Source of the DNA: Petrosia ficiformis
Taxonomy: Eukaryota; Porifera; Demospongiae; Haplosclerida; Petrosiidae
Direction of reading: 5' to 3'
Assembly: GCA_947044365.1 (NCBI GenBank)
Contig: OX345636.1
Coordinates: forward strand, 7,522,001 to 7,586,000
DNA: 64,000 nucleotides
In this document: one piece after another, positions 34,839 through 44,645 of the stretch
Layout: each line of letters begins with the position of its first letter
Position numbering within the stretch: the stretch's first letter is position 1
Made by a program: the position numbers and the translations under genes
The notes under the pieces: generated by a model
What the model was told of the DNA's origin: nothing
Databases searched by the model: none
The model's input: only the letters and a program-made list of their open reading frames with translations

Positions 34839-35348
34839 CTGTTGGTAAAGTGATTTTGTGTATTTCAATGCACAAAGTATCGTTGCGTAAATACGCACGG
34901 TTATTTTCCTGGTCAAGGCGTAGGTTATCGTGAGATATTAAATCAAGACCCCACCCCGGTGCTCTTTCTCCTTCAATAACTCTTGATCTACACTTAATGT
35001 TAGTACTCTCATTGAAGTGAATGATCTTCTCCACATGTTGTTTATCCTCCTTCCAGTTGAGTAGTCGTATAGTGATATCACCTTTGAATGGCCATTGCAG
35101 GTATTGATCATTTTCTCCCTTCATCAGACACACAAACATGGAAACATGTGAGGCTTTACCATCACCATCCCCATTTGCATCCACTTGTAACTCTAACTTA
35201 TAGCCACCTATTCTGGTATAGAAAGGTGGACTATAGTATGTATTGTTAAGTTTCTTGTGTTCAGGAAAGTTAACAATGTTTATTATAAATGGTGAAATAG
35301 ACTTTGTAGTTTTAGGAGGAGGAGGATACCAAATGGGAACTACAATTC
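34839..35348 (-). CDS. MATH (TRAF-C) domain exon A, internal exon
   Basis: Acceptor TTAACAG|GAATTG and donor CCAACAG|GTAATA bound 510 nt (2 + 169 codons + 1, phase 1 on both sides). The domain reads IVVPIWYPPPP, VNFPEHKKLNNTYYSPPFYT, GGYKLELQVDANGDGDGK, SHVSMFVCLMKGENDQYLQW, ITIRLLNWKEDKQHVEKI and NDTLCIEIHKITLPTG. It follows the coiled-coil exon at the distance and phase expected for a TRAF-like protein, so it is the C-terminal receptor- or substrate-binding domain. The donor shows that at least one more exon follows; exon B at 10906 is the next one on this strand that fits. Reading through without splicing would end at 34762. Confidence 0.9.
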
Positions 35349-36288
35349 CTGTTAATTATGAGAATGAAATGATAATAATTCATTATACACACTTGCATTT
35401 AAAGGAGTTATTAGAATGGACATTGTAATGAGTGAAATTATAATGTTATCAGTTGTGAAATTCTTCATTACCATTATGGATGTTTAATTATAGCATTATA
35501 AATCATACCATCACAATAATATTATCACTTGAATGAATTACATATTCCTAAAGGACATTTGTTGGGATTCAATAAATGAAATATCAAAATATCATTATCG
35601 ATATAGCGGATTTAGCGACAAGTGATATCATCCATTTGAAATTATGTACATGTGCATTCAGTATAAGCCCTAGGATGGAATGCACATGTGTGTAATTTCA
35701 AACTTAACTTATAACCTTTTATATTCGGTATACATAAAGTATATATTTTCATGTTAAGCTATGGGAGGTCTTCCTGTGAAGTAATTAATTACTTTACTTC
35801 CCTATAATTCGATGTTGAGTGTGCTAATTCCCAGCACTTGTTAAAATGAATACACAAGTCTAGATTTGAATCCTTTTAACAAAGGATCTCAGAGTCCTGG
35901 TCAAGCATGTGTTCAAATCAATAATCTATAAACTCTCTAATTGTTTGTTTGCACAGTTTAAGTACTAGTGATAATATTATTGCACAAGTATGTTTTTTGG
36001 AGAGTGATTTACCTATTGATTAGTCACTTCATTGTACATGCTTGTTTGTATAAAGCTACCCACACAAAATTCCTTATATGGAAGTTTCTGTGAATAAAAT
36101 TAGATTATTGACGACACTTATATTCCTACTCCCAGTTCACGACTATAATTGTAAAATGATCAGGCTCTATAACTTGCATAGCTACAGATAAGACATTCAT
36201 TGTTACTGACAGGTTTAGAGAATATGTGCTGGTTTTGAATTATGCACTTTAACATTGAGTATGCTTAAAATGTCAGTAAATACAATAC

Positions 36289-36907
36289 CTTTCATTCGTG
36301 ATAACTGTTGTTTCAACTGTAGTATTCTACGAGAATTGTGTAAATCATTGGCTTGTATTTGTGCTAGTAGTTCTTCATGATCTCTGGTTATTTTCTCATC
36401 TAGCTTTCTCAGTTCTCTGAGCTCTTCTTCCATCAGCTGGTGTAGCTTATCTGCCCTTTCGCGTACCATTTTAAACTCCCTCATCATTTCTTCCTTGCCT
36501 TCCATGAACTCATTTTCCATTTCTCTTCCATATTTCTCATAAACTTCTTCTAATATCTCTTCACACTTTTCCTCTGTAACATCCTCTAGTAACATCATCA
36601 GCTCATCCGGAACTGTCTGGACTATTTCTTTTCTGCTTGCTTCAACCTTCTCTTGCAGCATATCGATTTCCTCTTGTATTATATTGGTTTCACTACTGGT
36701 CTCCTCCACATATAGACACTCATTAGTAAGGTGTCTCTCTTGATCACCCAGCTCTCCCACCCATTCACACCCTTTCTCATTGTTTGTACAACGAAGTCTC
36801 AATTTCAATAGTTCACCATGTTGTTTTCTATTAAATATGTTGGCATACTCTTTTGTACTACAAGAGGGACAGGACTGTTTATTTGCTCTAGTATGTTCTA
36901 TACACAC
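36289..36907 (-). CDS. TRAF-like gene exon 2: end of RING, TRAF zinc finger, coiled coil
   Basis: Acceptor TTTTCAG|GTGTGTATAG and donor GAATGAAAG|GTATTG bound 619 nt (phase 0 in, phase 1 out). It starts with the second half of a RING (VCIEHTRANKQSCPSC), followed by one TRAF-type zinc finger (C-x6-C-x11-H-x4-C in RCTNNEKGCEWV ... ERHLTNEC). Next is a long acidic, heptad-like coiled coil of about 140 residues (EEIDMLQEKVEASRKEIV, EILEEVYEKYGREMEN, LMEEELRELRKLDEKI, RRILQLKQQLSRMK). In TRAF proteins the coiled coil mediates trimerisation. Only one zinc finger is present, fewer than in vertebrate TRAFs. Confidence 0.9.
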
Positions 36908-37408
36908 CTGAAAATATCAATGATTATAATAATAATTAATATTATTGATTATGATTTGTTCATAGTTATAGAGATTATGACTATTTTCATGTTGTACTGA
37001 GTATTCTATATACATGTGTACTACTGTGCAAGTGAAAATCAGTCTTATTTGAATTTCAAGTTTTTACGTTCAACTGCTCGTTTCTCAGTCGACTAGTGCC
37101 AGAATTTAACTAAATTTTGTAACTAAGAAGTTATTTTAGGGAGTTGAAAGTTTTATTAGCTTTGCTAATAAGATGATATCCCCACTTAGAAAAAAATTGG
37201 AAATCAAGTAAGACTGTTTTTTTGCATACACAGTCTGGAGCTCACAGCCCTGATAAAATCAATAGCAGAAACAAACAGCACTATATATTTAATGTTAAAA
37301 TAAGCATAAGGTACATGTATGTCTAGTATTTAAATTATAATTCTGTACAATAATAATTATCATATTGGATTAGTTCACTGGTTAGAATTCTTCATAATAA
37401 TGCGTTAC

Positions 37409-37573
37409 CTGACAAATAGGAGTTCCACAACACACTAACACATGTGGTTCTCTAACTACTAACAGACACACTGGACAATGAGGTGTTTCTGGAGGAAGAT
37501 CAAGAAATAGTTGATCTTCATATCCACCAGTAGGTAGTGATTCATGAACAGTGATATTAGAAATAGCCATCAT
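37409..37573 (-). CDS. TRAF-like gene exon 1: start and first half of RING
   Basis: ATG at 37573, with a second ATG directly after it; 55 codons up to the donor TGTCAG|GTAACG, phase 0. The peptide ends in HCPVCLLVVREPHVLVCCGT and PICQ. Joined in phase with exon 2 it forms a RING, Cx2C-x11-CCGTPIC-x2-C ... CPSC. Thr stands where most RINGs have the fourth ligand (His/Cys), although the doubled Cys before it could substitute. RING domains of this kind act as E3 ubiquitin ligases or adaptors in innate signalling. Intron 1 is 501 bp. Confidence 0.85.
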
Positions 37574-38411
37574 AGGAAGTGTAGTATACTATGACACACC
37601 CAAACTACCTATGTATTTCACACTCTACTATTATCTAATCATAAGTGTACACTCAACATCATGAAAAGATAAACATCATCTTTACTATAATTATATCATC
37701 ATTAGAAATATGAAATGTAATATTGAAATTAGTATAACACAAACTGCAATAGAAAAATTTCCTATCATTGATTTAGTATTATTGAATAATACATTATACA
37801 CACTATAACAAGATTAAAGCCAGTACAGTGAGCATTTAGTATTCATTATAATATTATATTATCTTGAAGTTGATTGTAGTCCATCTCTAGGTCAATATCA
37901 GATGCTGTATATATAATTATGATAGGGTTATAATAATTATATTTATTATGAAAATCATTTTTCTTACTTTCAAATGTGTATTGTTGATGATGAATATCTT
38001 GAGAAATATCTTGTATATTTGAAAATTATAAAACCAATTACTATAAAGTATAATGAGAATTTATTATAGTACATTATAATTATAATATGTTATAATACCA
38101 TGGTACAAGGGCAATACCATGGGGCTCATAAGAAGAGTTAATTACTTTACAGTTTACATAAAGGGAATACTTGTCTCCGTGTTACAGTAGATAATTCAGT
38201 GTTTGTTTTCAGTTTGTCTCCTCCCTACATCACTTGTAAAGACTTCCTTTTGTGAACCTTAATTGCATTCCATTGACAAATTTTATAATCACCATGGAGA
38301 TATCTCCCACTACAGATTGATGTGGGAAATTATGTCTTGTGCTTCAGCCCTCACCACATTTCCCACAGATGGTATAAGTCTATAATCTACCTCTGGTGTG
38401 AGATATCCTAT
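37574..38411. promoter_or_regulatory. Upstream region of the TRAF-like gene
   Basis: AT-rich sequence upstream of the minus-strand ATG at 37573. No CpG-rich stretch and no clear TATA element can be singled out from the many AT runs. Position is the only reason to expect a promoter here. Confidence 0.3.
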
Positions 38412-38752
38412 CAAGGGCGGATTTAGGGGGGGTTTGTGGAGTTGCAACCCCCCAAAACATTTGAACTTTGAAAGACTTACACACGATCCTCACTCACAGA
38501 AGAACACTTTTCAGACATGGCTGTGATAGCTATGCATTACCAGGAGAGAATTCCAGTAGAAGACATTTTGAAGGCTTTCATTCCAACAACATCCGAGGCG
38601 CATCTTCCAGAAATCGGTGTTAGAGGACCTTTTTCTTTTATTAATTAGTTTACCACGCCCTTTATGAATAATTAATTAGCTAAAATTTTGCACGGCGCGC
38701 GATGCATGCCGAGATCAACCCCACCATACAATAAATCCTGTATCCGCCCATG
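38412..38752 (+). mobile_element. hAT-like element carrying the end of a transposase
   Basis: Ends CAAGGGCGGATTTAGGGG and (complement) CATGGGCGGATACAGGATTT form TIRs, flanked by direct CCTAT (38407-38411 and 38753-38757). Inside, plus-strand 38475-38646 reads KTYTRSSLTEEHFSDMAVIA, MHYQERIPVEDILKAF. This matches the C-terminal hATC dimerisation tail (LKTxLRSxMxxERLxxLALxxIHY-type). The rest of the transposase is missing, and the upstream Lys/Leu codon is a TGA. It is a deleted hAT derivative that ties this TIR family to a superfamily. Confidence 0.85.
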
Positions 38753-41233
38753 CCTATACTTATATAAATTATTTATTATAATATACATCATATATGTAAT
38801 ATTATCATACCTTGAATATAATCACATGTTTACTAGTCATTTTATCGATCCTTCAATTTATATATCCCATAACTGTAATGAGTAGTAGTAATAATCATAA
38901 TATCATACTTATTAATATGTCAGGATAAACCTGAATATCAGGAGTATCAGGTGATCAATACTCAATGTCTTTTGAATACCTAGCTTATCATACAATAGAA
39001 ACCATCAACATTATTAGCCATTTTCATGAGCTTATTCCTAACACCAATTGCAAATATCTGGAGTGCTTCGTAATGCTAGGAACACACTCCCAACTGCATA
39101 GGGGTGAAATGCCACATATATGGTCATCAGCCATATGTAGGAACACAAAGTAGACTAACTAATAACATAACACTTTATATTACAAAAATACAAACTATGA
39201 ATACTAAACTGATGTGTATACTGTATAATGTAATGGGTAATTTTAAACACTTCAGTTGGTTACAGGAGTTTCAATGTAATTTTATTATCCTCAATGTTGA
39301 ATTGTTATTACTGCTAGGTAATATCTACATGTACTGGTTTCATTTCATCTTGATCTATATTGACTAGTACATATATATGTCATGATAAAGCATAGTAACA
39401 AAAATAATATTAATACAATATATATAGTATAGTATTATAGATACAACCTGTGGTGTATTATTATCATTCCATCTGTGAAAACAGCAGATGTTACTTACTC
39501 ATTTCAGAGTAATTAGTATATACATGAATTTGTATTTATAATAACAAATAACATGTTGTATTCCACAGAAGTTAGCAGAATAGTCCAGTTGCATGTAGGA
39601 ACTATGGAATGCAATAATGAATAATTGCACATGATGTCACAATGTGATTACCAGTAGAAATGTATTGCTTCCTATTAGCTGAAGTGTTCAAATTTAAAAT
39701 TGTTGCTGCATGGATACTATACGGTATACTCTACATTGTATATTAGCGAAAAGTGGGCTAAACTAGAATCTTCAATGAACATACCAATCTTTGTTTTGAG
39801 ACAAAACGACGAGTGGTCCAAGAGATACAGCAAGTTTTGTTAACAATAACTGGTCATAAGTTTTACATACATGTATATATGTGGAAGTACTAGTACAAAC
39901 AATCCCAATGTGTAATATTGTATTGAAACTGATGTAACCAGATGAGGGTTAAAATAATGTTAATTTATGACCTGACTAAATAGACTGTTTTAATATGACT
40001 ACATTATAATCATAATTATAAATCATAAACTAATCTTAAGTCCCAAACACTATAATATATTACCTCGAAATCATCCAGTTTCATTTAATGATTTTAGACT
40101 CCATTGCATGGCAAACAGATTAGTCTATTCTTCATAGACTATTACACTTCAACAGAAAGGTTTCATTATATAAACTTCACTGTGAATAAAGTTTAATAAA
40201 ATTTATGTTTAGAAAGTCATTAAGATAGTACTTACACAAATCAGAGTGTGGGCAAGGAGTCTAAATGTGTTGAACTCCATGTAAGTGTGGTCTAGCTACT
40301 CCTTGGCTTTGTGAAAAAAAAAACTTACATGGGGCTTAACATGGATGTCAGGTTGGATATTCATTGTTTTATGAATACACGTACCTGTAAACTAACTGTC
40401 TTGAGAAAACTTCTCGAATATTGAAGCTGTTTTAGTGAGCCTTGTGAGTTTTACATGTATCTTGTAAAGACTCAATCCACATCTATGTGTAATAATAATA
40501 GTATATAACATTGCTGTATTGATATTCTTCTAAATCAAGATCAATTATCTCTTCTCTAGATTCTAGACGAGATCAAAACATTTACATCACAAAGTAAAAG
40601 ATGATAATATTAACCTGATATTTGGTTTCATCTCTTGAACAAGACTTCATATTAACTGAACTGTATCTATTGTGTACTCTTCAATCACATCTAATGATAC
40701 AAACATTATGTAAACATTGTTATGTAATAACACATAATAATAATGTAGTGATGGTATGTACATATAGCATGTACATGTACAGCCAGACCCTCACAGAAAG
40801 ACAGATGGTCTAGAAACACTGTTATACTGAAGTTGCTCTTTGGGAATGCAGTAATTATAATTACAGGCTTGGGCGTGGTCACACTAAATTAGTATGTGCA
40901 ACTTGTCATTGTAATTTCACTTCAATGGTCTTTTGATATAGCTATAAACTACAATCACATATCTGTCTTATGACTGGTGGAAAGTCAAATAATCCAGGTA
41001 GACATGAAACTATTTCCATCAATATTTGCTACTGCAAAAGAACAGCATAAACATTATAATGCATTACCAGATAAAAAGGAGGTAGATCTATGATCTCCAT
41101 TAGCAAATCTTTTAGTATTCCTGGTTTCTATCTACAACTATGGCAGAAGATATAACATATAACAAAACACTCTCATCATCACATGTACATAATGATATTA
41201 ATAGATTTAGTCATCACTGTTTATATTATTGAC
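38753..41233. other. AT-rich intergenic region
   Basis: 39000-39140 repeats sequence of 28158-28300 (CTAGGAACACACTCC block). Otherwise no gene, RNA or element terminus is recognised. Confidence 0.5.
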
Positions 41234-41291
41234 TAGTCTGGCGTGGCCACACCCTTCCTCCTCCAAGCGAAGGGTGTGGCTGCGCCAGACT
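41234..41291. repeat. Hairpin (TCTGGCGTGGCCACACCCTT arms)
   Basis: Arms of about 22 bp, AGTCTGGCGTGGCCACACCC and its near-complement ending GGTGTGGCTGCGCCAGACT, enclose a short loop (CCTCCTCCAAGCG). It is GC-rich in an AT-rich setting and resembles the terminus of a MITE family; short pieces with GCGTGGTCACAC and GCCACACC occur nearby at 40870 and 41395. Confidence 0.8.
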
Positions 41292-41549
41292 AATTATTGA
41301 CATGTAATAATTAACCACTGCAACTATAGCTACAGTGGAACAACTTTATTATATCAATATTACCAGTCCATTACTATACAAGTGAATGGACATGCCACAC
41401 CAAACTAATTATATCATAGATATTACTTTTACTACCTGATATCTTCTGTTTCAATTGAAATATCCAGTTAATAGATTAGTTCATTAAGTTTTCTTCTACT
41501 GTTCATGTCAGTCATTCTATCATGATATCTGATGACTTATAGTGGACAC

Positions 41550-41770
41550 TACTGTTGTCTTTCTTGCAATCGTTCAAACACTTTTTTATATTCTCTTTTT
41601 TGTGTCTGCTCAAGATCTCTCGTTTGCTCCCAAATTAGTGTTTCTACTGATACTACTTAGCTTCCCTAACACTAGTCTATAATATCCTGTATCACCTCCA
41701 GCTTACGTTTTTGCTGTGCAATATAGGCGACAGTCTCGTTCCCAGACTTGAACTTCAAATGACATGACAC
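41550..41770 (-). pseudogene. Decayed coiled-coil exon
   Basis: Minus strand: HLKFKSGNETVAYIAQQKRK, LEVIQDIID, then three stops within six codons, then VETLIWEQTRDLEQTQKREY and KKVFERLQERQQ before a TAG. The charge pattern is that of a coiled coil and is far from what random AT-rich sequence gives. It is on the same strand as the TRAF-like gene and upstream of it. It may be the remnant of a related gene; the family is not established. Confidence 0.4.
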
Positions 41771-42534
41771 ACCCTGTCATGTTTGATATTTCAGTCCTAA
41801 TCCCAATCAGAATCAGTATTAGTCTCTCGAATCAGTTTGCAACTTGCAAGTGAACACGTGTTTGAACAAGCTGGAGGATCTACATGTAGGACAAGTTCCA
41901 GATACATATGACTACGATATATATACTGTTGATCCAAAGTGTATATGAGGGAAAATATAATGGACTGTCTTATTTAGTATAGCTAAAACAGGTAAGATTT
42001 ACTGTTCAGTTCATAATGTACATTGTAATGCATCAGTTTAGTGTATAGTATATATATAATATATATACAGGGTTTCATTTACAAAATTTGTTAAGGGTGG
42101 GTGGGTGAAACGTGAATTTGAAAGATTTTGAGTGGGTGCCCTACAAGGTTATCGTAGTGTGCTTATTGGTAAACAAATTCCAAGGGGGGACAAAACTATA
42201 CCAAAGGGGACAAGGAATCCCTGATATATATATTATAATTATATTGTATATATCAGAGAGTACGGTAGTACTCTATGTAGGGATGGCACAGGAAAAAAAT
42301 GGCCGCCCATACATTTCAATTGGAAGTGATAAGCTGAAATCTCTGGTAATATGTACATATTAGCTTTAATACACACATACCTATTCATATCTAGTGTTTT
42401 TATGACTACCAACACTGTCTAGGTGGCCAAAGATTGTTGTTAAAGTAGAGAACCGGCGAGTGGCAAAACTGGCAAAATCTGCTTCATGTTATTATTATTA
42501 TTATTATTTTCCAGAGAAATCATTTTTATGGCTC
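41771..42534. other. Intergenic
   Basis: 42070-42225 begins with CAGGGTTTCATTTAC and ends near GGAATCCCTG, which could be weak inverted ends of a small element, but no target duplication was seen. No gene. Confidence 0.35.
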
Positions 42535-42926
42535 GTAGGGCCATCCTTATGATTGCTTTTTCACGGGTTCGAACTACATATATATATATTTTTTTTTTTT
42601 CTTGTGTCTACTTTGTGAGTATGCGTTGTATACGTAGTTAAGGAAGTTGCATCATTCCCGGGGCTCGGTCAATTAATGGGCGTGGCGCGTAATAGAACTC
42701 AAGAGAAAGAAAGCTTCTTGTAGCTTACATAGAATTAGAAATTGGAACTACTAGCTAACTATTCTACCTGAAATATATTCCTAAAGTTCTACAAGTTTCT
42801 TTAAAAGGTAAAGAGAGTAGATAATCAAAATAATAACTATAAAAGGCTGTTGTATTTCAGACTTGATAAAGTCAGCCATGATTACTGAATGCTCGACACC
42901 ATAAAAGCTATCATAGGGATACTTTT
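42535..42926 (+). mobile_element. MITE-like repeat (TCATAGGGAT family), copy 4
   Basis: Nearly full length. The left end GGGCCATCCTTATGATTGCT and right end AAAGCTATCATAGGGATACT are inverted relatives. The head holds TGGCTCGTAGGG (A-box-like) and CACGGGTTCGAACTAC (B-box-like), about 33 bp apart. The body has the same blocks as copies 1-3. Confidence 0.75.
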
Positions 42927-43512
42927 TTCTCTATATACACTTGTTTTGGTTTGTTGAACTATCACAATGATTCTATCACCAATCCAATCGCATTCTTTGT
43001 AAAATTCTGGTGTACAAGTATCGAGATGATATCTTTAGATGCGATGAAAAAAGACAGTCTCAAGATTTGATCTGAAATTGGATGCTATTTTTATAAGTGT
43101 ATTCATTAATTTAGCCACGTGGAATTAATTGCTCATGCATATTTGTGTCCTCAGAATATGAAAACTGTTTACTGAAACTGCCTGCTACGTTGGAATCATG
43201 AGAATAGTAATAAAGTTTGTGAGCAAATTCATTCTTAAAATAATGAGCATAATATTAAAACTGATAATATAATATTATGTACTATGATAAGCACTGGAAT
43301 CCCGAATGGTTGACACAGAGACTAGCACTAACAAAGCTGTAAGTGAAATATAAAATAGGCAGCGTCATCTGTAAGTGAAAAAGAATGATAATCAATTCAT
43401 AAATAATGGATATTATTATACAAAAGTCTGACCTTCAGTGAGGATCAAGCCTCATAGCAATCTACGTAAAATAGTCACAAATCGTCTACCATTCAAGAAA
43501 AACAATGGAAAC
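42927..43512. other. Intergenic
   Basis: AT-rich, without recognisable features. Confidence 0.4.
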
Positions 43513-43814
43513 AAGAATAATAAAAACATTTTCAATAAAAATGGAGAAAGATGTAGGGATGTCAAAACCCAAAAAGCATGCAAACAAGGTTGGGAGGTTA
43601 ATGTAGGACCTAAAATTAAATAAACCACTTCCATATAACCCTACATAAGTACAGCTCTTTGTATTTTGCTTTATAGCGGTGTAAGTACTTATGTAGGGTT
43701 ATTTGTAAGTGGTTTGTGTAATTTTAGGTCCTCCCAAACTTGTTTACATGCTTTTTGGGTTTTGACATCCCTACATCTCTCTCTATTTTTATTGAAAATG
43801 TTTTTATTATTCTT
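43513..43814. repeat. Foldback element with ~140-bp arms
   Basis: 43513-43652 and 43684-43814 are inverted copies around a spacer of about 30 bp. Shared words include AATAAAAACATTTTCAATAA, GATGTAGGGATGTCAAAACC, AGGACCTAAAATTA and ACCCTACATAAGTAC. The frames open on both strands (43438-43623 plus and 43689-43937 minus) are the same AT-rich sequence read twice. Confidence 0.9.
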
Positions 43815-44645
43815 TATATAATTACACTTGAAGCTGTAGTTACTGAATAATGTTTGTTTTGTCTCAGGTTTGCTTTTTAACTCTTCAGTTAATACAGAAA
43901 TATAGCTACAGGTAAGTAAAGTAGTTGGATATTTCATGACCTGCCAAGGAAACTTCTGTTTATTGTTTCAATAAAGATAAAGTTTAAATGTACTACTCCA
44001 ATTTACTGAGCCTTTGTGACATCCTTAGGATTATATTCAATACTTACAAGACACAAGAATAATTATATAAATATATTATTTCTGACCATACATATACACA
44101 CTGTGTACATGCACATTCATGTGCCTAGCATGCTAGCAATAGGTGTAGAAACAATTAACAAACACAACAAACAAACAAGCAGCTACAATGGCTTATAAAG
44201 TAACACAGCCGCAAAGGGCTTATAAAATATTAATGAAGCCACTCAGCCAGCATGTACATGTATAGTAATATATTCATTATAAGTTATTGTATTGCTATCA
44301 ATACTGTTTACTGGAAAATGATACTGGTTGGATTTGAGCGTACCTTAAAATAAATTTATTATTAGTGTTGCATCTATACAGCAATTTGCTATATTTCATG
44401 CCTATATGCCTTATTTCATAATCCATATTGCCTATATGCAGATCCGATCAAATATTGTCTGTGTGAAATATATAGTTGCAGTTTGCAACTATTCACACAA
44501 TTATTCTATTGTTTGTGTGCTGTACATTCAGCCCAAAGTACATGTACATGTAGTTACATACATATTCAGCCTTAGTTGCACATATCTTCAGATTGTACTT
44601 GTGTAGTTTGACAATAATGTATCTACAAAGCCTGATTGTGTAAGC
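43815..44645. other. Intergenic, with first traces of the 102-bp satellite motif
   Basis: From about 44390 the words GCCTATATGCC and TTGCCTATATGCAGATC appear singly. They resemble the satellite core and may be its origin or a decayed edge. Confidence 0.5.

Noticed and set aside
42070..42225. Small TIR element starting CAGGGTTTC
   Set aside because: The right end GGAATCCCTG is only a partial inverse, and no target duplication was found.
43438..43937. Two similar open frames on opposite strands (KKNNGNKNNKN-type)
   Set aside because: They are the two arms of one foldback repeat read on opposite strands.
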